Shown one piece after another: positions 25,086 to 33,706 of a stretch of 64,000 nt of DNA; within the stretch, counting starts at the first letter, position 1, and each line of letters opens with the position of its first letter. The translations under genes and the position numbers were made by a program. Origin of the DNA: Bradyrhizobium yuanmingense (GTDB lineage Bacteria; Pseudomonadota; Alphaproteobacteria; Rhizobiales; Xanthobacteraceae); the NCBI RefSeq assembly GCF_900094575.1, contig NZ_FMAE01000011.1, forward strand, positions 1-64,000. Direction: 5' to 3'. The notes under the pieces were generated by a model. It did no database searches. It saw only the letters and a list, made by a program, of their open reading frames with translations, and had not been told where the DNA came from.

Positions 25086-25409
25086 CTAGCCGACCTTCTC
25101 GACGAAGACGCGGATGGTGCCGCCGCAGGACAGCCCCACGTTCCAGGCGGTCTCGTCGGCGACGCCAAATTCCAGCATCTTCGGCTTGCCGCTCTGGATC
25201 ACATCCATGGCCTCCGTAACCACTGCGCCCTCGACGCAGCCGCCGGAGACGGACCCCAGGAACGTGCCTTCGTCGTTGATGACGAGGCTGGAGCCCGCCG
25301 GGCGCGGCGCCGAGCCCCAGGTTTCGACAACCGTCGCGAGCGCAACGCCACGGCCGGCCTTCTGCCAGTCCTCCGCCGCCTTCAGGATGTCCTCGTCGCG
25401 ATCGAGCAT
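25086..25409 (-). CDS. XdhC/CoxI N-terminal domain protein
   Basis: A 107-residue stand-alone XdhC/CoxI domain: DWQKAGRGVALATVVETWGSAPRP, the GSVSGGCVEGAVV motif with its conserved cysteine, and GLSCGGTIRVFVE. It is the partner half of the 233-residue Rossmann gene 2 nt downstream and belongs to the molybdenum hydroxylase maturation set. The cysteines probably handle the cofactor or its sulfur. Confidence 0.9.
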   Translation of the reverse strand: MLDRDEDILKAAEDWQKAGRGVALATVVETWGSAPRPAGSSLVINDEGTFLGSVSGGCVEGAVVTEAMDVIQSGKPKMLEFGVADETAWNVGLSCGGTIRVFVEKVG

Positions 25410-25419
25410 GGCTGGCCTC

Positions 25420-26622
25420 TCAAGCTGCGGAGCGGATCAGGCTGCGGTGATGCGGCGGCAGCGGCTGGGAGAGCGTCGTGATCAGCTCCTGGATCGAACT
25501 CAAATTATGTACCGGGCGGAATTCGTCAACGTGGGGGAGCATCATTTTGATGCCCTGCGCCTTGGCCTCGAAGCCGCCAAACCGCAGCAGCGGGTTCAGC
25601 CAGATCAGCCGCCGGCAGGACCGGTGCAGCCGGTCCATCTCGAAGGCGAGCTTGGAATCGGCCTCCCGCTCCAGCCCGTCGGAGATCAGGAGCACGATGG
25701 CGCCCTGGCTCAGCACCCGGCGCGCCCACAATTTGTTGAAGTTGTGCAGCGAGGCCGAGATACGGGTGCCGCCGGCCCAGTCCTCGACCGAGGCCGAGCA
25801 GCTCGCCAGCGCCTCGTCCGGGTCGCGCTGGCGCAGCGCGCGGCTGACATTGGTGAGGCGCGTGCCGAACAGGAACACCGAGACGCGCTTGCGGGCATCC
25901 GTGATGGCATGCAGGAAATGCAGGAACAGGCGGGTGTATTCGCTCATCGAGCCCGAGATGTCGAGCAGCGCCACGATCGGCGCCGGCTTCTCGATGCGCC
26001 CGAGGCGATGGATGTCGATGATGTCGCCGCCGGTGCGCAAGGAGGCGCGCAGCGTGCGGCGGAGGTCGAGGCGCAGGCCGCGCGCATCGGGCCGGCGCCG
26101 GCGCGTCAAGAGCTCGGCCTGCGGCAACCTCATCCGCTCGATGGCACGGAGCGCCTCGGCGATCTCCGCCGCGCTCATCTGCGCAAAATCCTTCTTCTGC
26201 AGGATCTCCTTGTCGGAGACCGACAGGCGCAGATCCTGCTCCTGGTGCTGCGGAGTCTCGGTCATGCGAGGCTGCGCCATCGCCTCCTGGACGCGGCGGG
26301 CGCCGGCCTGGGGCTTCTTCTTGGCCTCGTCCGGCAGCGGCACCGAATCCAGCATGTGCTTCCATTCTTCCGAGGCGCGGAAGAACAGGTTGAAAGCCTG
26401 CTTGAAGATCAGCGCATGCTCATGGCGCTTGACGAAGATCGCCTCCAGCGTGGTGAAGACGTCGGATCGGCTGCCGATGTCGATCACCTGCAGCGCGCTC
26501 ATGGCATCGATGACAGCGCCCGGCCCGACCGGCAGGCCGGCCGCACGCAGCGCGCGTGCGAAGCCCACGATGTTGTCGGCGAATTGCTCGGTCTTTTCGG
26601 GAGCAAGGTGGTTGATGGCCAT
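25420..26622 (-). CDS. coxE: CoxE-like von Willebrand factor A domain protein
   Basis: A 400-residue CoxE/VWA protein. The N-terminal helical part starts MAINHLAPEKTEQFADN; the C-terminal VWA domain has the metal-ion site DISGSMSEYTRLF and VLLISDGLEREADSKL. With the MoxR-type ATPase CoxD it is needed for assembly of the CuSMoO2 site in CO dehydrogenase of Oligotropha; a similar maturation job is inferred here. The start at 26622 has GAGGG upstream; the frame reaches 26682 only by reading into the repeat element between coxD and coxE. Confidence 0.9.
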   Translation of the reverse strand: MAINHLAPEKTEQFADNIVGFARALRAAGLPVGPGAVIDAMSALQVIDIGSRSDVFTTLEAIFVKRHEHALIFKQAFNLFFRASEEWKHMLDSVPLPDEAKKKPQAGARRVQEAMAQPRMTETPQHQEQDLRLSVSDKEILQKKDFAQMSAAEIAEALRAIERMRLPQAELLTRRRRPDARGLRLDLRRTLRASLRTGGDIIDIHRLGRIEKPAPIVALLDISGSMSEYTRLFLHFLHAITDARKRVSVFLFGTRLTNVSRALRQRDPDEALASCSASVEDWAGGTRISASLHNFNKLWARRVLSQGAIVLLISDGLEREADSKLAFEMDRLHRSCRRLIWLNPLLRFGGFEAKAQGIKMMLPHVDEFRPVHNLSSIQELITTLSQPLPPHHRSLIRSAA

Positions 26623-26640
26623 TGGTTCAGCACCCTCGGT

Positions 26641-26745
26641 CGTCATTCCGGGGCGATGCGCAGCATCGAGCCCGGAATCCATTCATCCACCAACTCTGCG
26701 GCCGATGGATTCCGGGTTCGCGCTAACGCGCGCCCCGGAATGACG
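26641..26745. repeat. Palindromic intergenic repeat (CGTCATTCCGGGG family)
   Basis: Begins cgtcattccggggcg and ends cgccccggaatgacg, exact inverted copies. Related to 13034 and 33105. It is inserted between coxD and coxE inside an otherwise compact operon. Confidence 0.82.
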
Positions 26746-26752
26746 CGCGAGA

Positions 26753-27676
26753 TCAATTCTCGCTCGTCGCGTCCTTCAGCACCTTCTGCAGCGTGTCGCC
26801 CTGCATGCGGGTGATGTCGTCCTGGTACTTGAGCAGCGCGCCCAGCGTGTCGCCGACCACTTGCGGGGTCAGTGAGCGGGCATCGAGCTCCGACAGCGCG
26901 GTGGCCCAGTCGATGGTCTCGGCAACGCCCGGCGACTTGTAGAAGTCCTGGTTGCGCAGTGCCTGCACGAAGCGCACGACCTGCTGCGACAGCTTGGCGG
27001 AGATGCCGGGCACACGTGTCTTGACGATCGCGAGCTCGCGCTCGGCAGCGGGATAGTCGACCCAGTGATAGAGGCAGCGCCGCTTCAGCGCGTCGTGGAT
27101 CTCGCGGGTACGGTTGGAGGTGATGATGACGATCGGCGGGTGCGGCGCCTTCACGGTGCCGAATTCGGGGATGGTCACCTGGAAGTCACTGAGGATCTCG
27201 AGCAGGTAGGCTTCGAACGCCTCGTCGGCACGGTCGAGTTCGTCGATCAGCAGCACCGGCGGACCGGCGACATCAGGCTCCAGCGCCTGGAGCAGCGGCC
27301 GCTTGATCATGTAGCGGTCGGCGAAGATATCGCTCGAAAGCTGATCGCGATCAGTGTCGCCCGCGGCTTCCGCCATCCGGATCGCGATCATCTGCGACGC
27401 GCTGTTCCACTCATACACCGCGGAGGAAACGTCGAGGCCTTCATAGCACTGCAGGCGGATCAGCTTCCGCCCCAGCGCCGCCGAGAGCACCTTAGCGATC
27501 TCGGTCTTGCCGACGCCGGCCTCACCTTCCAGGAACAGCGGTCGGCCCATACGCAGCGACAGATACGTCACCGTCGCCAGCGAGCGCTCAGCGAGATAGC
27601 CGCGCGACGTCAGGAGTTCGAGCATCGCATCGACCGATGCCGGCAAAGCACCGGAAGAAGTAGCCGCTGAAGTCAT
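26753..27676 (-). CDS. coxD: MoxR-type AAA+ ATPase (CoxD-like)
   Basis: A 307-residue MoxR-family AAA+ ATPase: Walker A LEGEAGVGKTEIAKVL, Walker B PVLLIDELDRADEAFEAYLL, sensor 1 VIITSNRTREIHDALKRRCL. MoxR ATPases act with VWA proteins as metal-centre chaperones; the neighbouring coxE-like gene supplies the VWA partner. It lies between coxM and coxE, 62 nt after coxM. Confidence 0.93.
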   Translation of the reverse strand: MTSAATSSGALPASVDAMLELLTSRGYLAERSLATVTYLSLRMGRPLFLEGEAGVGKTEIAKVLSAALGRKLIRLQCYEGLDVSSAVYEWNSASQMIAIRMAEAAGDTDRDQLSSDIFADRYMIKRPLLQALEPDVAGPPVLLIDELDRADEAFEAYLLEILSDFQVTIPEFGTVKAPHPPIVIITSNRTREIHDALKRRCLYHWVDYPAAERELAIVKTRVPGISAKLSQQVVRFVQALRNQDFYKSPGVAETIDWATALSELDARSLTPQVVGDTLGALLKYQDDITRMQGDTLQKVLKDATSEN

Positions 27677-27738
27677 GAAAAAGCCAGTCTCGCTTCGCCC
27701 TCACCGGGGACAGGTCTGGACCGAGGAATGAGGTCAGC

Positions 27739-28545
27739 TCATTCCTTGGCATTGGCGGCATCGACGGCGCGCCGCGTCAGCACGCCGATGAGATGCGCGC
27801 GGTATTCGGCGCTGCCGTGGATGTCGCTGTTGAGGCCTTCGGCCGGTACCGCGATGCCCTCCAGCGCCTTCGAGGCGAAGCGCTTCTTCAAGGCTTCCTC
27901 GAATGCGGTGACGCGGAACACGCCTTCGGAGCCCGCACCGGTGACGGCAACGCGCACGTCCGAAGGACGCCGCGCCACGAACACCCCGACAAGCGCATAG
28001 CGCGAGGCCTGGTTGCGGAACTTGACATAGGCGGCCTTCTTCGGCAGCGGGAACATCACCTTGGTGATGATCTCATCCGCTTCGAGCGCGGTCGTGAACA
28101 GGCCCTGGAAGAACTCTTCCGCCTTGAGGCGGCGCTTGTTGGTGACGATGGTGGCCCCGAGCGCAAGCACCGCGGCCGGATAATCGGCAGTCGGATCGTT
28201 GTTGGCGAGCGAGCCGCCGATCGTGCCCTTGTGACGCACGGCGGGATCGCCAATGCCGCCGGCAAGGTTCGCCAGCGCCGGAATGGCTTCACCGACGATG
28301 GCGGAGGTCGCGACCTCGGCATGCTTGGCGGTGGCGCCGATCACGAGCGAGCGGCCCTTCATCTCGATCGCATTGAGCCCCTCGATGTGGGAGAGGTCGA
28401 CCAGATGCGGGGGACTGGCGAGGCGCTGCTTCATGACGGGAATCAGCGTGTGGCCGCCGGCGATCACCTTGGCGTCCTCGTTCTTCACCAGGAGGTTGGC
28501 CGCCTGGCGAACGGTCCCAGGGCGATGATATTTGAATTCGTACAT
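27739..28545 (-). CDS. coxM: FAD-binding medium subunit of a CO dehydrogenase-family hydroxylase
   Basis: A 268-residue CoxM-type flavoprotein. Flavin-contacting motifs are IAGGHTLIPVMKQRL and TIGGSLANNDPTADYPAA, with a typical C-terminal CO_deh_flav_C region. In the heterotrimer it takes electrons from the iron-sulfur subunit. It starts 27 nt after coxS ends. The family includes CO dehydrogenases, nicotine and quinoline hydroxylases, so CO as substrate is not proven, and the catalytic large subunit is not encoded next to it. Confidence 0.92.
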   Translation of the reverse strand: MYEFKYHRPGTVRQAANLLVKNEDAKVIAGGHTLIPVMKQRLASPPHLVDLSHIEGLNAIEMKGRSLVIGATAKHAEVATSAIVGEAIPALANLAGGIGDPAVRHKGTIGGSLANNDPTADYPAAVLALGATIVTNKRRLKAEEFFQGLFTTALEADEIITKVMFPLPKKAAYVKFRNQASRYALVGVFVARRPSDVRVAVTGAGSEGVFRVTAFEEALKKRFASKALEGIAVPAEGLNSDIHGSAEYRAHLIGVLTRRAVDAANAKE

Positions 28546-28572
28546 CTGTATGTCCTGATCGCGGGAGGCGCG

Positions 28573-29058
<486 letters not shown>

Positions 29059-29140
29059 AAGCACTCTCTGTCAGCACCCCGACGGGTCCCGTCGAAGCGG
29101 TTCTTATAATTATTCCAACCCATCATATGGGCCATTATGC

Positions 29141-29162
29141 CCCGGGGCAACATCGCCCCGGG
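29141..29162. other. GC-rich hairpin in the coxG-coxS gap
   Basis: CCCGGGGC / GCCCCGGG, 8-bp perfect stem with loop aacatc. No T-run follows on either strand, so it is not a standard terminator. It could weaken read-through from coxG into coxS. Confidence 0.4.
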
Positions 29163-29207
29163 CGCAAGGCGCCATGCCGAAGGCGCTACCCTAAAGGTAT
29201 TGGACCT

Positions 29208-29654
29208 TCAGCCCTGTACGGCCTTGGCGAAGTTCGCGAAAAACTCATCGGCAAGCTTCTTGGCGGCGCCGTTGATGAGGCGCTGGCCGAGCTGCGCCAA
29301 CTTGCCGCCGATCTGCGCCTCGACGTCGTAGGAGAGCAGCGTGCCGCCGTCCTTCTCGGCGAGCTTGACGGCCGCACCGCCCTTGGCGAATCCGGCCACC
29401 CCGCCTTCGCCCTCACCGGAGATCTTGTAGCCGTTCGGCGGGTCGAGATCGGACAGCGTGACCTTGCCCTTGAAGCGCGCCGACACCGGGCCGACCTTCA
29501 TCTTCGCCGTCGCGCGGAAGCCGCCGTCGTCGGTCTTCTCCAGCTCCTCGCAGCCGGGGATGCAGGCCTTCAGCACCTCGGGATCGTTGAGCTTGGCCCA
29601 CACGGCCTCGCGCGGCGCTGCAAGCTGGACTTCGCCGTTCATCGTCATGGCCAT
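29208..29654 (-). CDS. coxG: CoxG-like SRPBCC protein
   Basis: A 148-residue CoxG-family protein with an SRPBCC fold: MNGEVQLAAPREAVWAKLND, CIPGCEELEK, GPVSARFKGKVTLSDLDPP, GGTLLSYDVEAQIGGKLAQLG. CoxG proteins in cox clusters recruit the enzyme to the membrane or bind lipids; recent work links them to quinone delivery for CO/H2 oxidation. GGGAGG lies 7 nt before the ATG. It opens the minus-strand cox block and is divergent from pcaB. Confidence 0.9.
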   Translation of the reverse strand: MAMTMNGEVQLAAPREAVWAKLNDPEVLKACIPGCEELEKTDDGGFRATAKMKVGPVSARFKGKVTLSDLDPPNGYKISGEGEGGVAGFAKGGAAVKLAEKDGGTLLSYDVEAQIGGKLAQLGQRLINGAAKKLADEFFANFAKAVQG

Positions 29655-29826
29655 GAGGGTGCCTCCCGGATCGCGTAACTATAGTGCTGATCAAGTAACG
29701 CAGCGGCGCGGCAAAGAAAAGGCCGGCGCCCGGTCACGTGCAATGCATATTCGCAACTGCAAAATGACGTGTGCGGGCGGTGGGGGATTGGCACGGCCGG
29801 GCCATGATGATTAGGTCGCGCGCAAC

Positions 29827-31182
29827 ATGAGCACATCCCTCTCCCCCCTGCTCGCACCGATGCTGTCGAGCGCCGCCATGCGCGTGGTCTGCGACGATCG
29901 GTCGACCTTGCAGAACATGCTCGATTTCGAGGCAGCCTTGGCACGGGCCGAGGCGGCCAGTGCGGTGATTCCCGCATCCGCCATCGGACCAATCGAGGCG
30001 GCGTGCAAGGCCGATGGCTTCGACATGGCCGCACTGGCCGAGGCCGCGACGCGGTCGGGCAATCTCGCGATTCCCCTGGTCAAGATGCTGACCGCCGATG
30101 TCGGCAAGAATGACGCGGAGGCCGCGCGCTACGTGCATTGGGGCGCGACCAGCCAGGACGTCATCGACACCGCGACCATGCTGATGCTTCGCGCCGGCAT
30201 CGCGGCGCTGGATGCCGACCTCAGCCGTGCCATCAAGGGCTTTGCCGCGCTGGCGCGCAGCCATCGCAACACCGCGATGGTGGCGCGGACCTGGCTCCAG
30301 CATGCGCTGCCGTTGCCGTTCGGGCTGAAGGCCGCCGAATACGCCTCGAGCCTTGCCCGCGCCCGCTGCCGCCTGCGGCGGCTCTCCCGCGAGGGCCTCG
30401 CGCTGCAATTCGGCGGCGCCGCCGGCACGCTCGCTGCGCTCGGCGACAAGGGGCTCGCGGTGGCCGAACGGCTGGCGCAGGAGCTCGACCTGCCGCTGCC
30501 CGAGGCGCCCTGGCATACCCATCGCGACCGCATCGCCGAGGCCGCATCCTGCTTCGCCATTCTCGCCGGCAGCTGCGGCAAGATCGCGCGCGACGTCTCG
30601 CTGCTGATGCAGACCGACGTCGCCGAAGCGTTCGAGCTCGCCGGCGAAGGCCGCGGCGGCTCCTCGACCATGCCGCACAAGCGCAACCCGGTCGCCGCCG
30701 CAAGCGCGCTGGGCTCTGCCACCATGGCCCCGCAGCTCGCCGCGACGATCTTCGCCGCCCAGGTGCAGGACCACGAACGCAGTGCCGGTCCCTGGCACGC
30801 GGAATGGCCGACGCTGCCGCAATTGATGCTGGTCACATCAGGCGCGTTGGCGGCCGTCGTCGACATCGCCGAGGGTCTCGAGGTCGATGCGGCGCGCATG
30901 CGCAGCAATCTCGATGCGACGCATGGCTTGATCATGGCCGAGGCCGTCACCTTCGCGCTCGCCGAAGCCATCGGCAAGAGCAACGCGCATCATCTCGTCG
31001 AGGCCGCGAGCAAGCGTGCCGTCGCCGAGAAGAAGCATCTGCGCGAGGTGCTGTCGGCCGATTCGCAAGTCATCGCGCACCTTTCGCCGGAAAAAATTGC
31101 GGCATTGTTCGAGCCGATGGCCTATCAAGGCGCGTCACAGGCGCTGATCGACCGGCTGCTCGACAATCTCGATCAAGATTAA
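29827..31182 (+). CDS. pcaB: 3-carboxy-cis,cis-muconate cycloisomerase
   Basis: A 451-residue member of the fumarase/argininosuccinate lyase superfamily that closes 3-carboxy-cis,cis-muconate to the muconolactone in the protocatechuate branch of the beta-ketoadipate pathway. The superfamily signature GSSTMPHKRNPVAAA, the VHWGATSQDVIDTAT motif and the TWLQHALPLPFGLKAAEY region are present, and the length is right. pcaD follows after 15 nt and pcaC after that. The ring-cleavage genes pcaGH are not in the window. Confidence 0.93.
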   Translation: MSTSLSPLLAPMLSSAAMRVVCDDRSTLQNMLDFEAALARAEAASAVIPASAIGPIEAACKADGFDMAALAEAATRSGNLAIPLVKMLTADVGKNDAEAARYVHWGATSQDVIDTATMLMLRAGIAALDADLSRAIKGFAALARSHRNTAMVARTWLQHALPLPFGLKAAEYASSLARARCRLRRLSREGLALQFGGAAGTLAALGDKGLAVAERLAQELDLPLPEAPWHTHRDRIAEAASCFAILAGSCGKIARDVSLLMQTDVAEAFELAGEGRGGSSTMPHKRNPVAAASALGSATMAPQLAATIFAAQVQDHERSAGPWHAEWPTLPQLMLVTSGALAAVVDIAEGLEVDAARMRSNLDATHGLIMAEAVTFALAEAIGKSNAHHLVEAASKRAVAEKKHLREVLSADSQVIAHLSPEKIAALFEPMAYQGASQALIDRLLDNLDQD

Positions 31183-31197
31183 GAACGGAGACGCCGC

Positions 31198-31980
31198 ATG
31201 CCCATGATCGATGCCGACGGATGCCTGCTCAACGTCTCCGTCGAGGGCCGCGACGGCGGGCCGACCTTGATGCTGTCGAACTCGCTCGGCTGCACGCTGC
31301 AGATGTGGGAGCCGCAGATGAAGGCGCTGACGCAGGTGTTCCGTGTCATCCGCTACGATCGCCGCGGCCACGGCAAGTCGAACGTCCCGCCTGGCCCCTA
31401 CACGATGGAGCGGTTCGGCCGCGACGTGCTCGCGATCCTCGACGATCTCAACATCGAGAAGGTGCATTGGTGCGGCCTGTCGATGGGCGGCATGGTCGGG
31501 CAATGGCTCGGCGCCAATGCGCCCGAACGGTTCGGCAAGCTGATCCTCGCCAACACGTCCTGCTACTACCCCGATCCAACTAACTGGCACAACCGCATCA
31601 AGGCGGTAAAGGAGGGCGGCATCGCCGCCGTCGCCGATACCGTGATCGCGGGCTGGCTCACCCAGGATTTCCGCGAGCGCGAGCCTGCGATCACCGCGAA
31701 GATGAAGTCGATGCTGCTCGCCTCGCCTGTCGAGGGCTATCTCGCCTGCTGCGAGGCGCTGTCGACGCTCGACCAGCGCGCGCTGCTGCCGAAAATCAAG
31801 AGCCCGACGCTCGTGATCGCCGGCCGCCACGACGTGGCGACGCCGATCTCGGCGGCCGAATTGATCCGCTCCAGCATTCCCGGCGCCAGCATGACGATCA
31901 TCGACGCCGCGCACATTTCGAACGTCGAGCAGCCGCATGCGTTCACGGATGCGGTGGTGGGGTTCCTGACGCAGCGCTAG
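31198..31980 (+). CDS. pcaD: 3-oxoadipate enol-lactonase
   Basis: A 260-residue alpha/beta hydrolase. Nucleophile Ser in WCGLSMGGMVGQWLG, acid Asp in VIAGRHDVATP, catalytic His in IDAAHISNVEQP. PcaD hydrolyses the enol-lactone to 3-oxoadipate, the step after pcaB and pcaC. AACGGAG precedes the ATG. The assignment rests on family resemblance plus the pcaB-pcaD-pcaC order. Confidence 0.92.
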   Translation: MPMIDADGCLLNVSVEGRDGGPTLMLSNSLGCTLQMWEPQMKALTQVFRVIRYDRRGHGKSNVPPGPYTMERFGRDVLAILDDLNIEKVHWCGLSMGGMVGQWLGANAPERFGKLILANTSCYYPDPTNWHNRIKAVKEGGIAAVADTVIAGWLTQDFREREPAITAKMKSMLLASPVEGYLACCEALSTLDQRALLPKIKSPTLVIAGRHDVATPISAAELIRSSIPGASMTIIDAAHISNVEQPHAFTDAVVGFLTQR

Positions 31981-31987
31981 CAACAAC

Positions 31988-32074
31988 CGTCATTGCGAGG
32001 AGCGTAGCGACGAAGCAATCCAGTCCGTCTCCGCGGACACATTTCTGGATTGCTTCGCTGCGCTCGCAATGACG
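31988..32074. repeat. Palindromic repeat (CGTCATTGCGAGG type) within the pca operon
   Basis: Ends cgtcattgcgaggagcg and cgctcgcaatgacg are inverted with one mismatch region, and inner arms gaagcaatccag / ctggattgcttc are exact. A different family from the CGTCATTCC elements. It occupies nearly all of the gap between pcaD and pcaC. Confidence 0.82.
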
Positions 32075-32090
32075 AAAGAGGAGGAACAGA

Positions 32091-32483
32091 ATGGACGACC
32101 AGAAGCGCCGCGATGCCGGCATGAATGTGCGCCGCAAGGTGCTGGGCAATGCCTGGGTCGACAAGTCGATCGCGAACCGCAATGCCTTCAACACCGACTT
32201 CCAGGACCTGATCACCCGCTACGCCTGGGGCGAGATCTGGACGCGGCCGCATTTCGACGAGCGCACGCGGCGCGTGCTGGTGATCGGCACCATGGTCGCG
32301 CTCGGGCAATGGGACGAATTCCGCCTGCACGTGCGTGCGGCGCTGGCCGAGGGCGGCTTCACGCCCGACGACATCAAGGAGATCCTGCTGCAGCAGGCGA
32401 TCTATTGCGGCGTGCCGGCGGCGAACCACGCCGTCAAGGAAGCCTCAGCGATTGTGCAGGAGCTCGGCCTGCTCAAGACCTAG
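32091..32483 (+). CDS. pcaC: 4-carboxymuconolactone decarboxylase
   Basis: A 130-residue PcaC. The CMD-family core FRLHVRAALAEGGFTPDD, EILLQQAIYCGVPAANHAV and the N-terminal NAFNTDFQDLITRYAWGEIW fit well. It decarboxylates the muconolactone between the pcaB and pcaD steps. AGGAGG lies 8 nt upstream of the ATG, an unusually strong site. Its last 39 bases overlap the 3' end of the convergent membrane-protein gene. Confidence 0.94.
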   Translation: MDDQKRRDAGMNVRRKVLGNAWVDKSIANRNAFNTDFQDLITRYAWGEIWTRPHFDERTRRVLVIGTMVALGQWDEFRLHVRAALAEGGFTPDDIKEILLQQAIYCGVPAANHAVKEASAIVQELGLLKT

Positions 32484-32984
32484 AGGCTGAAGATTCGGCG
32501 GTGCGGCGACCTCGGCCGCCTTCGACGCTGCCTCCGGCTTCTCGATCACGAGCACGACGGCGGCACCGAGCAGCATCAGGAGCTCGGTGGCGTGGAGCCG
32601 AAGCGCGGCCATCTCGCCGACCTTCGAGGCCATCACCATGCTGGCAAAGGAGATCAGGCTGCCGATCGCCAGCGCAATCCCGAGCGCCTCGTCACTGCCG
32701 CCGCCCTTACGGGTGCGGGGAATGCAGAGCAGCACGAGGTAGATCGCGAAGAACGCCACCACGGTCAGCCGTCCGAGCGCCAGCAGCCAGGCGGCACGCA
32801 CCGTGTCCATGCCCGCCATCTGCAGATGGTCGCTCAGATACAGCGCCACCGCGACGCTCGGCCGCTCGTAGAGGCCGCGCACGGGCGCGACAATGATGCT
32901 GAAGGCTATGAGGCTCCAGACGGGAATGAAATAGGCCGCCAGCAGCGCGCCGTTGACCGAGCCGATCCGCCAATTCCTGAACAT
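32445..32984 (-). CDS. Four-helix membrane protein, unknown function
   Basis: A 179-residue inner-membrane protein with about four hydrophobic helices: ALLAAYFIPVWSLIAFSIIV, WLLALGRLTVVAFFAIYLVL, ALGIALAIGSLISFASMVMA and LLMLLGAAVVLVI. The C-terminal tail is polar and helical. No family is recognised. Its end overlaps pcaC by 39 bp on the opposite strand. The clear membrane pattern supports coding. Confidence 0.72.
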   Translation of the reverse strand: MFRNWRIGSVNGALLAAYFIPVWSLIAFSIIVAPVRGLYERPSVAVALYLSDHLQMAGMDTVRAAWLLALGRLTVVAFFAIYLVLLCIPRTRKGGGSDEALGIALAIGSLISFASMVMASKVGEMAALRLHATELLMLLGAAVVLVIEKPEAASKAAEVAAPPNLQPLGLEQAELLHNR

Positions 32985-33104
32985 GCCGCTTCCCGCCTGG
33001 TTTGCCGAGCCTTCGATGGAAGGCGGCGGCCATGCCGGAGCTAACTCGCATCAGACTGTGGCGGCAATTTAAACCCTTTGTTTACCTTAACTGCCCGCCG
33101 CTTT

Positions 33105-33209
33105 CGTCATTCCGGGGCGGCTCGCAGGAGCCGAACTATGGTGCGCAATTGCGCACCTGAGAATCTCGAGATTCCGGGCCTGCTGCTGACGCACCATCCC
33201 GGAATGACG
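33105..33209. repeat. Palindromic intergenic repeat (CGTCATTCCGGGG family)
   Basis: Begins cgtcattccggggcgg and ends atcccggaatgacgg. It carries the internal self-palindrome gtgcgcaattgcgcac shared with the element at 13034. It lies between the membrane-protein gene and the terminator of the Q/G-rich mini-gene. Confidence 0.8.
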
Positions 33210-33226
33210 GGCAAACGATTGCCCCA

Positions 33227-33257
33227 AGAAAAAAGGCCCCGCCTTCCGGCGGGGCCT
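33227..33257 (-). terminator. Rho-independent terminator of the Q/G-rich mini-gene
   Basis: On the minus strand: AGGCCCCGCC-GGAA-GGCGGGGCCT, a perfect 10-bp stem, followed by TTTTTTCTT. It begins 27 nt after the stop of the 53-residue gene, which supports that gene being expressed. Confidence 0.9.
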
Positions 33258-33284
33258 CTCCTCACTCCTGGGCTCCCAAACTCG

Positions 33285-33446
33285 CTATTCCTGGTCGCGC
33301 TGGCCGCCCTGCTGCTGGCCCGGGCGATCGCCCTGGCGCGGGTCCTGCTGCTGCTGTCCGGGTTTCTGGCCACCACCCTGCTGCGGGTTGCGCTGGCCGG
33401 GATTCTGACTCTGCTGACCCGGATTCTGGTTCTGCTGCTTCGTCAT
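33285..33446 (-). CDS. 53-residue Gln/Gly/Pro-rich low-complexity protein
   Basis: A short gene starting MTKQQNQNPGQQSQNPGQ and ending GQQQGGQRDQE. About a third of the residues are Gln, the rest mostly Gly, Pro, Asn and Arg, with repeated NPGQ and PGQQQ units; no hydrophobic segment and no folded domain is visible. AGGGAG lies 9-14 nt upstream of the ATG and a strong terminator follows, so a monocistronic transcript is likely. Similar small Q-rich proteins are annotated as hypothetical in bradyrhizobia (recalled, not checked). It is probably an intrinsically disordered protein, perhaps nucleic-acid- or surface-associated. Confidence 0.7.
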   Translation of the reverse strand: MTKQQNQNPGQQSQNPGQRNPQQGGGQKPGQQQQDPRQGDRPGQQQGGQRDQE

Positions 33447-33706
33447 TCGGGGAAACTCCCTTGTTGGACGTCAGAGGGGAGACAACGGCCGGCATCCACT
33501 TTGGTTGCCTCGGGAACCGGGTTCCTCGCAGGACCCAGGGAACCCGGCGCCGAAATGATCTCTGTACAAGCCTTAAGGTGGAGACCGGGCCAGTTGCAGC
33601 CGCCAGTTCCCTCCTGTTACAAAACCCAAATGCTCAAGGGCTGCCGGGGCCCAAGAACTCTCTGCAAGAGCTCCCTTTGAGCCGCGTCATTTGGGTACGG
33701 CAGCTT

